From NCBI GenBank assembly GCA_019118565.1, contig DWYR01000009.1:1-64000 (forward strand): a stretch of DNA of 64,000 bases, in the 5' to 3' direction. The notes beneath the pieces were generated by a model, which was not told where the DNA came from, ran no database searches, and was given only the letters and a program-made list of their open reading frames with translations. Source of the DNA: Candidatus Alistipes avicola (GTDB lineage Bacteria; Bacteroidota; Bacteroidia; Bacteroidales; Rikenellaceae). Shown here piece by piece: positions 51,582-60,837 of this stretch; position 1 is the stretch's first letter, and the number at the start of each line of letters is the position of its first letter. A program made the position numbers and the translations under genes.

Positions 51582-52169
51582 TTATTGGTTGTTGGTTTTG
51601 GGGAAGCATCGACACCCCGTCAGATGGTCATTCACGAATCCCGTTGCTTGCAGAAATGCGTAGCAGATCGTTGTACCGAAGAATTTGAACCCGCGCCGCT
51701 TCATGTCGCGGCTTATGGCATCGGACTCGGCCGATGATACGGGAACCTCTTCGAGTTTCTCCCAATGGTTGAGAACAGGGCATCGGGAGGGAAAAAACGA
51801 ACGGAGGTATTGATGGAAACTTCCGAACTCGGACTGGATGTCCAGAAACAATCTCGCGTTGTTGCGTGTTGCTTCGATCTTTAACCGGTTGCGCACGATA
51901 CCGCTGTCGTCGGTTCGGAGCCGTTCCAACTCCTCGTCACTCATGGAGACCACCTCCTGTGGGTCGAACTCATGGAAAGCCCGGCGGTAATTCTCCCGTT
52001 TGCGCAGGATTGTGAGCCAACTCAATCCGGCCTGGGCGCTCTCCAATACCAGAAACTCGAACAGGGTGCGGTCGTCTGTTACCGGCTCGCCCCACTCCCG
52101 GTCATGGTATTCGATATAGAGCGGATCGGTCCCGCACCAGCCGCATCGGCCGTCGATTAGATCTTGCAT
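51582..52169 (-). CDS. tag: DNA-3-methyladenine glycosylase I
   Basis: RCGWCGTDPLYIEYHDREWGEPV; GLSWLTILRKRENYRRAF. Confidence 0.95.
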   Translation of the reverse strand: MQDLIDGRCGWCGTDPLYIEYHDREWGEPVTDDRTLFEFLVLESAQAGLSWLTILRKRENYRRAFHEFDPQEVVSMSDEELERLRTDDSGIVRNRLKIEATRNNARLFLDIQSEFGSFHQYLRSFFPSRCPVLNHWEKLEEVPVSSAESDAISRDMKRRGFKFFGTTICYAFLQATGFVNDHLTGCRCFPKTNNQ

Positions 52170-52365
52170 GGTGATAGTCCGTTTTGTTGGGTGAGTTGGG
52201 GTGGCCGCTCCGGAATACAAGGGTCGCACACCTCCGATACTGCAAAGGTATGGAATATCCGTGAAAAACGTTGGAGGTTAGTCTGGATGGAACCGGAAAA
52301 ATTAATCGGTCATAGGGAAGAAGCAGGGTAGAATGAGATTTTTATCGGCAGTTTTGACGGGAAAA

Positions 52366-52505
52366 TTTGGATACACAGGAAATAAATCCCACCTTTGTGC
52401 CCGTATTAGAAAACCTGCGCGCGTTTTGTAATCCTCATCGGAGGGCTGAGATAGGAGCCGGATAAGATGACTGGGTAAAACCAATCAGCTTATCCGGCTT
52501 TTTGA
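52366..52505 (+). promoter_or_regulatory. promoter, ~100-nt leader and terminator hairpin upstream of MATE gene
   Basis: TTTG (52366-52369)-N20-CACCTTTG (52390-52397); hairpin AGCCGGATAAG (52456-52466)/CTTATCCGGCT (52489-52499) plus T run. Confidence 0.65.
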
Positions 52506-52539
52506 TTGAAAACACATATATTATAAAAACATCCATATT

Positions 52540-53907
52540 ATGAAAAGAGATGCGATCGATTTAAGTACATTGAATGTTTTTACACTGTTCCGCAAGTATT
52601 TTATCCCGACGCTGTTGGGCATGCTCAGCATTTCGGCCGTGACGGCAATCGATGGAATCTTCGTCGGACATGGAGTCGGCAGCGACGGTATTGCCGCCAT
52701 CAATATCCTTGTCCCGCTGTGGATGCTATTCACGGGAGTCGGCCTGATGGTCGGGGCCGGGTGTTCGGTTGTTACGTCTATTCAGTTGTCGCGCGGAAAG
52801 GAGAAGGTCGCTCGGCTGAACGTGACACAGGCGTTGGTTTTCGTGACCATTGTAGCCCTCATCCCTTCGATCCTGATCATGATCTGTCCCGAAGGCACGG
52901 CCCGTCTCCTCGGTTCCTCCGAACATCTGCTCCCGCTGGTCGTTGAGTATCTGTTGTGGATTGTCCCTTCGTGGGTGTTTCAGATGTGGGTCTCCGTTTC
53001 TCTCTTTATCATCCGCCTGGACGGAGCGCCGAAACTCGCCATGTCATGCAGTGTCGTTACGGCCATAATCAATGCTGTACTGGACTGGCTCTTTATCTTT
53101 CCCTTCGGATGGGGCCTTATGGGGGCCGCTTTCGCAACGTCGATCAGTATCGTAACCGGAAGCCTGATCGCGATCGTTTATCTGCTCTTTTATGCACGAC
53201 GCCTGCGTTTGCAGTGGATCAAATGGAGTCTCAAGAGTTTGCAGCTGTCGCTTCGGAATGTCAACTACCAGTGTCGGATCGGCTCTTCCGCCCTGCTGGG
53301 TGAGGCAACGCTGGCTGTCCTGATGTTTGTCGGCAATCAGGTTTTTATGAAATACTTGGGAGATGACGGAGTCGGGGCGTTCGGAATAGCCTGCTATTAT
53401 GCTCCGTTTGTCTTTATGGTCGGGAATGCCATTGCGCAGTCGGCCCAACCGATCATCAGCTATAATTTCGGACTTGGATACAGGGAGCGTGTCTCCGCTA
53501 CCGTGCGGATCGCCATGATGACGGCGGTCGTTTGCGGTCTGATCGTAACACTCGCTTTTACGATCTATCCTGCGGAGCTGGTCGGTCTCTTCGTTGATCT
53601 CGAAGGGGAAGCCGCCCGTATCGCCGTGGCCGGATTTCCCTATTTCTCGATGGGATTCGTCTTCTTTGTCGTGAACATTGCAGCCATCGGATACTTCCAG
53701 AGCATCGAACAGGTAAAACCGGCAACCTGCTTTGCCTTGTTGCGTGGCTGTGTTTTCCTGGTGCCGAGTTTCCTCCTGTTGCCTCTGCTGTTGGGTGTGA
53801 AAGGAATTTGGCTGGCTCTCTTCCTCTCGGAAATGGCGACCACGATCACTATTGTCATTTATAATATGAGACGTATGAGGGAAGTGCGTCCGCTCGGAAA
53901 GGCCTGA
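52540..53907 (+). CDS. MATE-family efflux transporter
   Basis: 12-TM; MLSISAVTAIDGIFVGHGVGSDGIAAINILVPLWM; FGIACYYAPFVFMVGNAIAQSAQPIISYNFG. Confidence 0.93.
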   Translation: MKRDAIDLSTLNVFTLFRKYFIPTLLGMLSISAVTAIDGIFVGHGVGSDGIAAINILVPLWMLFTGVGLMVGAGCSVVTSIQLSRGKEKVARLNVTQALVFVTIVALIPSILIMICPEGTARLLGSSEHLLPLVVEYLLWIVPSWVFQMWVSVSLFIIRLDGAPKLAMSCSVVTAIINAVLDWLFIFPFGWGLMGAAFATSISIVTGSLIAIVYLLFYARRLRLQWIKWSLKSLQLSLRNVNYQCRIGSSALLGEATLAVLMFVGNQVFMKYLGDDGVGAFGIACYYAPFVFMVGNAIAQSAQPIISYNFGLGYRERVSATVRIAMMTAVVCGLIVTLAFTIYPAELVGLFVDLEGEAARIAVAGFPYFSMGFVFFVVNIAAIGYFQSIEQVKPATCFALLRGCVFLVPSFLLLPLLLGVKGIWLALFLSEMATTITIVIYNMRRMREVRPLGKA

Positions 53908-54020
53908 ATGTAAAGGATGGATTAATCAACGGGGTGGTGTTGTCCAGATTGGGATGACACCATTTTTTTGCAAGAAAAAAGAGAAACCGATCATCTGTCG
54001 ATGACCGGTTTCTCTTCAGG

Positions 54021-54093
54021 TGATCCCGCTGGGGCTCGAACCCAGGACCCCAACATTAAAAGTGTTGTGCTCTACCGACTGAGCTACGGAATC
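54021..54093 (-). tRNA. tRNA-Lys (TTT)
   Basis: GATTCCGTAGCTCAGTCGGTAGAGCACAACACTTTTAATGTTGGGGTCCTGGGTTCGAGCCCCAGCGGGATCA; anticodon loop CTTTTAA. Confidence 0.95.
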
Positions 54094-54221
54094 CTCCATT
54101 TCCAATCCGGTATTCCCGTTTTGGTGGTGCAAATGTATAGAATATTTTTGTTTTACCAAAATAAAAAAATATTTTTGTGCAAGAAAATTACCGAATATCT
54201 TTTCTTAAATAAGATTCCAAT

Positions 54222-55412
54222 ATGTGTAAAGCTCTGATTATCGGCGCAGGAGGCGTCGGAACCGTAGTGACGCAGAAAATGGCGGCCAACCCCGTCTTTT
54301 CGGACTTGATGCTGGCCAGCCGTACGAAGGCCAAATGTGATGCCATCGCCGCGGCGATAGGTGGTGACCGGGTGAAAACGGCTCAGGTCGATGCGGACGA
54401 TGTAAACGATCTGGTGCGGTTGTTCCGCGAGTTCAAACCCGATATCGTGGTGAACGTGGCGCTGCCTTACCAGGATCTGACCATCATGGATGCCTGCCTG
54501 GAGTGCGGGGTGAACTACCTCGATACGGCGAACTATGAACCCAAGGACGAGGCACACTTCGAATATTCCTGGCAGTGGGCTTATCAGGACCGCTTCAAGG
54601 AGAAGGGACTGACGGCAATCTTGGGCTGCGGTTTCGACCCGGGTGTAACGGCGATCTTTACGGCTTATGCCGCTAAGCACCATTTCGATGAGATCCACTA
54701 TCTGGATATCGTTGACTGCAATGCCGGTAATCACGGTATGGCTTTCGCTACGAACTTCAACCCCGAGATCAATATCCGCGAGGTGACGCAGAAAGGCCGT
54801 TATTACGAGAACGGCAAATGGGTCGTTACGGAGCCTCATGAGATTCACAAGGCGCTGACCTATCCTGAGATCGGTGAGCGCGAGTCCTATGTAATCTACC
54901 ACGAGGAGCTGGAGTCGCTCGTGAAGAACTATCCGACGATTCGCCGTGCCCGTTTCTGGATGACCTTCGGACAGGAGTATCTGACTCACCTGCGCGTTAT
55001 TCAGAACATCGGTATGGCCCGTATCGATCCGATCATGTATAACGGTGTGGAGATCGTTCCGATCCAGTTCCTGAAGGCCGTGCTGCCCGATCCCAAGTCG
55101 CTGGGTGCGAACTATCACGGTATGACCTCGATCGGCTGCCGTATCAAGGGTATCAAGGATGGCAAGGAGCGTACATACTACATCTATAACAACTGCGACC
55201 ACGAGAAGGCATACAAGGAGACCGGTACGCAGGCCGTAAGCTTTACGACGGGTGTTCCTGCCGCTCTGGGTGCTGCGATGTGGGCCAAAGGTTTGTGGCG
55301 CGGTGCCGGTGTGTTCAACGTTGAGGAGTTCGATCCCGATCCCTTCCTGGCCGAGCTTGGTCCGCAGGGACTGCCCTGGGTCGAGAAGTTCGACGTTGAT
55401 CTCGAAGTCTGA
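54222..55412 (+). CDS. saccharopine-dehydrogenase-family protein, probable carboxynorspermidine dehydrogenase
   Basis: ALIIGAGGVGTVVTQKMA; GCGFDPGVTAIF; near an nspC-like gene. Confidence 0.85.
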   Translation: MCKALIIGAGGVGTVVTQKMAANPVFSDLMLASRTKAKCDAIAAAIGGDRVKTAQVDADDVNDLVRLFREFKPDIVVNVALPYQDLTIMDACLECGVNYLDTANYEPKDEAHFEYSWQWAYQDRFKEKGLTAILGCGFDPGVTAIFTAYAAKHHFDEIHYLDIVDCNAGNHGMAFATNFNPEINIREVTQKGRYYENGKWVVTEPHEIHKALTYPEIGERESYVIYHEELESLVKNYPTIRRARFWMTFGQEYLTHLRVIQNIGMARIDPIMYNGVEIVPIQFLKAVLPDPKSLGANYHGMTSIGCRIKGIKDGKERTYYIYNNCDHEKAYKETGTQAVSFTTGVPAALGAAMWAKGLWRGAGVFNVEEFDPDPFLAELGPQGLPWVEKFDVDLEV

Positions 55413-55460
55413 TCGATATGAAAAGAGCGGGTTGCGAAAGCGATCCGCTTCTTTTTTATA

Positions 55461-55498
55461 AAAATACCGGACAAGTTCACAACTTGCCCGGTATTTTG
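55461..55498. terminator. bidirectional terminator
   Basis: AAAATACCGGaCAAGTTcacAACTTGcCCGGTATTTT. Confidence 0.85.
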
Positions 55499-55521
55499 TT
55501 CTCTGTATAGTAAAAGAGCCT

Positions 55522-56391
55522 TTATTCCTTGCCTTCGCCGAAGGGATATTGGTGCTCTTTCACGTCGTTGAAGGCCATTCCCTTTTCGTAGGTGCTCATG
55601 GCGCGCCGGCTCATGCCCATGCTCGAGAAACCGCCGTCGTGGTAGAGGTTCTGCATGGTCACCTTGCGCGTGTAGTCCGAGAAGAGCATCAGCACATAGT
55701 CGGCACACTCTTCGGCGTTGGCATTGCCCAGCGGGGACATGCGGTTGGCGAAGTCCATCAGGTCGCTCATGCCCATTACGCCGTTGCCGGCCGTGGTCGG
55801 GGTGGGTGACTGCGAAACGGTATTGATGCGGATGTGCTTCTCGCGGCCGTAGATGTAGCCGAAGCTGCGGGCGATCGACTCGAGCAGCGCCTTCGCATCG
55901 GCCATGTCGTTGTAACCGTAGAGGGTGCGGTGCGCGGCGATGTAGCTCAGCGCTACGATCGATCCCCACTCGTTCAGGGCATCCTTCTTGCGGGCTACCT
56001 GAATGACCTTGTGGAACGAGATGGCCGAGATATCGAGCGTGCGGGCCAGGTAGTCGTAATCCAGATCGTCGTAGGTGCGTCCCTTGCGCACGTTGAGCGA
56101 CATGCCGATCGAGTGGAGGATGAAGTCGAACTTGCCGCCGAAATGCTCCATTGTCTTGTCGATCAGATTCTCCAGATCTTCGACCGAGGTGGCGTCGGCC
56201 GGAACGACGATCGTGTGGCACTTTTCGGCCAGCTGGTTGATCTCGCCCATGCGGATCGAGACGGGGGTGTTCGTCAGCACGATCTCAGCCCCCTCGGCCA
56301 CGGCCCGCTCGGCCACTTTCCATGCGATCGAGTGCTCGTTGAGCGCTCCGAATATCAAACCCTTCTTGCCTTTCAATAAATTACAAGCCAT
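55522..56391 (-). CDS. fabI: enoyl-ACP reductase
   Basis: LKGKKGLIFGALNEHSIAWKVAERAVAEGAEIVLTN; SYIAAHRTLYGYNDMADAKALLES. Confidence 0.93.
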   Translation of the reverse strand: MACNLLKGKKGLIFGALNEHSIAWKVAERAVAEGAEIVLTNTPVSIRMGEINQLAEKCHTIVVPADATSVEDLENLIDKTMEHFGGKFDFILHSIGMSLNVRKGRTYDDLDYDYLARTLDISAISFHKVIQVARKKDALNEWGSIVALSYIAAHRTLYGYNDMADAKALLESIARSFGYIYGREKHIRINTVSQSPTPTTAGNGVMGMSDLMDFANRMSPLGNANAEECADYVLMLFSDYTRKVTMQNLYHDGGFSSMGMSRRAMSTYEKGMAFNDVKEHQYPFGEGKE

Positions 56392-56780
56392 AGTTTTCTT
56401 CTTTTTAGGGGAGCGGAACTCCCGATGGCCGCTCGATTCGAGACAGCGCTCGATTCGAGATAGCCGTGGGCGCGCATGGCAATGCGACAGCTCCGCCCGG
56501 TGTTAATCTTTTTTCGGTTGGGAAAGAGGCGCCGGGAGCGCTCCTTTCCGGGGTTTCGGATGATACCCTCCGGGGGCAAAGATACGAAAATAAATCGGGT
56601 TGGTGCTCCACCTTCGATTCCGGATAAAAACGAGGGGGCGAGAAGAGGGGCTATCTGTCCTCCCGCCAACTCTTTCGGGCGACGTCTGCCATCCGCATCG
56701 GATGCAAGAGTTTCTCTTGAAAAGAGGCGGATATTTCCCATATTTTGTTTATTTTTGCACTGCTTTTTATTCGGAAAACC

Positions 56781-57911
56781 ATGATCGATTTTCAAAAGAT
56801 ACCCTCTCCGTGTTACGTTCTGGACGAGGAGCTGCTCGAAAACAACCTGCGGGTGATCGACCGCGTCCGCCGGGAGAGCGGCGCCGAGATCATCGTGGCC
56901 CTGAAGGCCTGCGCTATGTGGAGCATCTTCCCCGAACTGGCCCGCCATTCGGATGGTGCGACGGCTTCGTCGGCCGCCGAGGCACGTCTGGTATTCGAGG
57001 AGTACGGGGCTCCGGCCCATACCTATGCCCCCGTCTATACGGATCGCAACATCGAGGAGATTCTGCGCTGCAGCGACCACATCACCTTTAACTCCCTCGC
57101 TCAGTTCGAGCGGTTCGGCCCGATGGCCCTGCTGCGGGGAATCTCGTGCGGCCTGCGGATCAATCCCGAATATTCGCCCGTGGAGACCGACCTTTACAAT
57201 CCGGCCATCCCGGGGTCGCGGCTGGGTATCGTCGCCGATCAGCTCAAGGAGTTGCCGGCCGGTATCGACGGCCTGCACTTTCATGTGTTGTGCGAATCGC
57301 GTCCGCAGCATCTGCGTCTTGCGCTTGAAGCGGTCGAAAAACGTTTCGGCCGGTTCCTCGACCGGATCAAGTGGCTCAATATGGGCGGCGGCCATCTGAT
57401 GACCCACAAGGATTACGATTGCGATGAGCTGATCGCTATCCTGCGCGACTTCAAACAGCGTCATCCCTCCCTGCGCTTGATTCTCGAGCCGGGCAGTGCC
57501 TTTACCTGGCGGACGGGCTATCTGGTTTCGACGGTCGAGGATATTGTCGAGAACGGGGGTGTGCATACGGCGATGCTCGACGTTTCGTTCGCCTGCCATA
57601 TGCCCGACTGTCTGGAGATGCCCTATAAACCGGCTATTCTGGGTGCGCACGATCCGCAACCAGGTGAGACAAACTGGCGCATGGGCGGTAACAGCTGCCT
57701 TGCCGGCGACTATTATGGCGACTGGGCTTTCGATCGCGAACCGAAGGTAGGCGATCGGATCGTTTTCGAGGATATGATTCACTACACGATGGTCAAGACG
57801 ACGATGTTCAACGGAGTGGCGCATCCCTCGATTGCAATTGCCCGCAAGAGTGGAAAAGTAGATATTATCAAAGAGTTCGGCTACGAGGATTTCAAATCGC
57901 GTATGTCGTAA
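56781..57911 (+). CDS. nspC: carboxynorspermidine decarboxylase
   Basis: IPSPCYVLDEELLENNL; VALKACAMWSIFPEL; HVLCES; LEPGSAFTWRTGYLV. Confidence 0.93.
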   Translation: MIDFQKIPSPCYVLDEELLENNLRVIDRVRRESGAEIIVALKACAMWSIFPELARHSDGATASSAAEARLVFEEYGAPAHTYAPVYTDRNIEEILRCSDHITFNSLAQFERFGPMALLRGISCGLRINPEYSPVETDLYNPAIPGSRLGIVADQLKELPAGIDGLHFHVLCESRPQHLRLALEAVEKRFGRFLDRIKWLNMGGGHLMTHKDYDCDELIAILRDFKQRHPSLRLILEPGSAFTWRTGYLVSTVEDIVENGGVHTAMLDVSFACHMPDCLEMPYKPAILGAHDPQPGETNWRMGGNSCLAGDYYGDWAFDREPKVGDRIVFEDMIHYTMVKTTMFNGVAHPSIAIARKSGKVDIIKEFGYEDFKSRMS

Positions 57912-57935
57912 CCTTAACCCTATACTGCAATTTCA

Positions 57936-59228
57936 ATGAAAGATTTTACACCTACCGCCTATACGTTGGTTTCGGTCGCTACTGGCCGCGAATTCGACGA
58001 TGAGGGCTGGCTCCTGGATGACAAACAGAGCGAAAAACCGACGTTGATCCGTACCCGGTATGCTTGCAAACAGCTCGATGTGAAACCGGAAGAGTATGGT
58101 ATTTACCGATTTGCAGACTGGCTGCCCATACGCCGTATGTTGCATGGGTCGAGTGCCCCGGTAACCTACAAGAGCCAGGGGCTGGCTTCGCATCTCGGAC
58201 TGGAGAATCTCTACATTACGTTCAATGGATATTTCCCGGCTATCGGGGCGAACATGACGACCTGTTCGTTCAAGGAGACGGAGGCATACAGTGTCTGCGC
58301 CCGGGTGAATGAGGAGGAGAGACGTATCCTGGTCGTTGCTTCGGCCGGAAATACGGCGCGTGCTTTCGCCAAGGTATGTTCCGAGAACCATATTCCGCTG
58401 CTGCTTTCGGTCCCGGCCGACAATCTGGATGCGCTGTGGTTCGAAGAGCCGCTTGATCCGTGTGTGAAACTGATCTGTGCCGAGAAGGGTGGCGACTATT
58501 TCGATGCCATTCATTTGAGCAACCTGGCTCTTCGCAGCGACCGTTTTTATCCCGAAGGCGGAGCCAAAAACGTCGCTCGTCGCGACGGTATGGGAACAAC
58601 CGTCCTTTCGGCCGCAACGACCATTGGCCGTATTCCGGACTACTATTTCCAGGCGGTCGGCAGCGGTACCGGAGCCATTGCTGCGTGGGAGGCCAATATG
58701 CGTCTGATCGAGGATGGCCGCTACGGGTCGAATTTGATGAAACTGATGGTTTCGCAGAATGCTCCCTTTGTGCCGATGCACGATGCGTGGCGGGTGGATT
58801 CGCGAGAGATGCTTCCGTACGACGAGGACAAGGCTCGCCGTGACGTGGAGATTATCGATGCGAAGGTGCTTTCGAACCGCAAGCCCCCCTATGGTTTGGC
58901 CGGCGGACTGTATGACGCGCTCAAGGCAACCGGAGGTGAGATGCTCGTAGCGACGAATGCGCAGGGCAGCAAGGCGCGTCGTTTGTTCCTCGATCTGGAG
59001 GGGGTGGATCTGCATCCGGCAGCCGGAATTGCAGTCGCATCGCTTATCAAGGCAGTCGGTGAGGGGAAAATTGACAAGGATGCCGTGGTGATGCTCAACA
59101 TTACGGGTGGTGGAGAGCAGCTCTTCAAGAAGGACAAGACGCTGTGGTATCTGAAACCGGATCACATTTTCCCGCTCAATCCGAATCCGGAAGAGGTTAT
59201 TCGGAAAGTAGAGTCGATGTTCGCTTAA
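57936..59228 (+). CDS. cysteate-synthase-like / threonine-synthase-like PLP enzyme
   Basis: PLP-Lys motif TTCSFKETEAYSV; VASAGNTARAFAKVC; VGSGTGAIAAWEAN. Confidence 0.78.
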   Translation: MKDFTPTAYTLVSVATGREFDDEGWLLDDKQSEKPTLIRTRYACKQLDVKPEEYGIYRFADWLPIRRMLHGSSAPVTYKSQGLASHLGLENLYITFNGYFPAIGANMTTCSFKETEAYSVCARVNEEERRILVVASAGNTARAFAKVCSENHIPLLLSVPADNLDALWFEEPLDPCVKLICAEKGGDYFDAIHLSNLALRSDRFYPEGGAKNVARRDGMGTTVLSAATTIGRIPDYYFQAVGSGTGAIAAWEANMRLIEDGRYGSNLMKLMVSQNAPFVPMHDAWRVDSREMLPYDEDKARRDVEIIDAKVLSNRKPPYGLAGGLYDALKATGGEMLVATNAQGSKARRLFLDLEGVDLHPAAGIAVASLIKAVGEGKIDKDAVVMLNITGGGEQLFKKDKTLWYLKPDHIFPLNPNPEEVIRKVESMFA

Positions 59229-59248
59229 CAGCGGGGCCGAAACATAGC

Positions 59249-59290
59249 AAGAGGCGGTCGTACGGAATAGTACGATCGCCTCTTGTCTTT
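59249..59290 (+). terminator. intrinsic terminator
   Basis: AAGAGGCGgTCGTACggaatagTACGAtCGCCTCTT. Confidence 0.8.
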
Positions 59291-59484
59291 TGTCCTTGTT
59301 GTGATTTGATAAATGTGTCGGTTGTTGGGGAGTATTGCGTCTGAAATAGTATCGTTCCATATTTGAAAAACGTATCAATAAATAGGCTGTCCCACCGTGG
59401 GGTAAACGGAATTTGTTGGATGTTTTAGGAGATTGGCTTTCTTTTTGTAGAAGAGATTTCAAATATTTTTCAAAAAAATATCAT

Positions 59485-59742
59485 ATGGATGAGAGATTAA
59501 AACAGGATAAGGCCCGCCTGAAGGAGGACTTGTCAGAGACGGCGCGTCACATCAAGGAAAATTTGGCGGATCGTGCCGATGAGGTAAAAAACAACCTGAA
59601 CGATGCGGTCGATCAAATAAAGCAGACGGCTGCTGAAAAGGCAGCCCTGTTGAAAGAGCAGGCTAAAGAACAGGCCGGAAAGGCACTCGACAAGACTCGC
59701 GAGTTGGTTGATAAGGCTTCTGAGCAGGTGAAAAAGTGGTAG
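59485..59742 (+). CDS. 85-aa LEA/apolipoprotein-like charged helical protein
   Basis: MDERLKQDKARLKEDLSETARHIKENLADRADEVKNNLNDAVDQIKQTAAEKAALLKEQAKEQ...: ~11-residue amphipathic periodicity. Confidence 0.7.
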   Translation: MDERLKQDKARLKEDLSETARHIKENLADRADEVKNNLNDAVDQIKQTAAEKAALLKEQAKEQAGKALDKTRELVDKASEQVKKW

Positions 59743-59784
59743 AGAGCCATTAATAGGATCGATTTTGTCGATTGGACTGATTCC

Positions 59785-59823
59785 AAAACATCCGGATCTA
59801 TGATAGATCCGGATGTTTTTGTT
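59785..59823 (+). terminator. intrinsic terminator
   Basis: AAAACATCCGGATCTatgatAGATCCGGATGTTTTT. Confidence 0.85.
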
Positions 59824-59913
59824 TGTCTACCTGGCCGGATTTTCAGTCGGAGCCGTTTCCCGGACTATATTTACCTCTTGCGAGGCAATGTCGCCTCTTT
59901 TAAAATCAATATT

Positions 59914-60561
59914 ATGGTAATAGGTTATTTGCGAGTCAGTACGGGGAAACAACACCCGGCCAATCAACAGGATGAAATCAAGCGTTTTGCATCAAGTCAG
60001 AACTGGACGATTGACGCGTGGGTTACGGAGATCGTCAGTGGAAAGAAAAGTGAACGAGACCGTAAGCTGGGGGCTTTACTGCGGCGGATGAAGCGTGGGG
60101 ATACGCTTGTCGTGACGGAAATATCGCGATTGAGCCGTACCCTTACGGATGTAATGGCGATTATGGGAAAATGCTTGAAGAAGGGGATTAACCTCTATAC
60201 GACCAAAGAGGGGTATACGTTCGACAATTCGATCAACAGCAAGGTGCTGTGCTTTGCATTCGGATTGGTTGCCGAGATCGAACGAAATCTGATCTCGATG
60301 CGCACGAAAGAGGCCCTGGCATTGCGTAAGGCCGAGGGGATGGTGTTGGGACGCCGAAAAGGAAGCTATACCAAATATAACATATTGGTGGATAATCGGC
60401 ATGTTGTTATTCAGATGTTGAATCAGAACAAGTCGATCAATGATATTTGCAAATATTTTTCCCTTTCGCGGGATACGTTCGATAAGTTTCGGAAGAGTTA
60501 TCCGTCTATTCAGCAGGCTGTTGCAAAGAAAGAAATGCGAAGAATGAACGGAAGACAATGA
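59914..60561 (+). CDS. serine site-specific recombinase (resolvase/invertase family)
   Basis: MVIGYLRVSTGKQHPANQQDEI (catalytic Ser), VTEISRLSRTLTDVMAIM, GLVAEIERNLISMRTKEALA, C-terminal HTH. Confidence 0.92.
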   Translation: MVIGYLRVSTGKQHPANQQDEIKRFASSQNWTIDAWVTEIVSGKKSERDRKLGALLRRMKRGDTLVVTEISRLSRTLTDVMAIMGKCLKKGINLYTTKEGYTFDNSINSKVLCFAFGLVAEIERNLISMRTKEALALRKAEGMVLGRRKGSYTKYNILVDNRHVVIQMLNQNKSINDICKYFSLSRDTFDKFRKSYPSIQQAVAKKEMRRMNGRQ

Positions 60562-60585
60562 AATGGAAGCGCATTTTTCTCTCGA

Positions 60586-60626
60586 AAAACAGAGCCCCGC
60601 CCATCCGGGATGGGCTCCCTGTTTTA
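60586..60626. terminator. bidirectional terminator between recombinase and candidate switch
   Basis: AAAACAGaGCCCcgcccatccgggatGGGCtccCTGTTTT hairpin. Confidence 0.7.
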
Positions 60627-60837
60627 AAGTTGGTTTATTCCTTCAAATATATACAATATTTATATATAATCCAAATTATAGTGTGACTTTATTCCTCTAC
60701 CATTGTCCAGACGCATCAGAAGCGCATTTTTACCATATCATCCTCTTTTTTATATCCTACTTTAATCATACAACCTATTAAAACCAACGTCATAATCCGA
60801 TAGGATAGAGTATAACAACCTGTAAAATAGCAGGTTG
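60619..60837. promoter_or_regulatory. candidate invertible promoter region (OFF orientation)
   Basis: Minus-strand TTTG (60672-60675)-N20-TATATTTG (60644-60651); flanking inverted GTTGGTTT (60629-60636)/AAACCAAC (60781-60788); further imperfect arm at 60814-60830. Confidence 0.55.

Noticed and set aside
52430-52475. GGGCTGAGATAGGAG...GGATAA resembling a TPP riboswitch
   Set aside because: Only the CTGAGAT element fits; the ACCC and CCTGATC...GGATAATGCCAGCG parts are missing, and a MATE exporter is not a typical TPP target. Kept only as an unclassified leader.
60563-60781. 72-aa ORF within the candidate switch
   Set aside because: Runs through the terminator hairpin and the inverted-repeat region; composition not protein-like.
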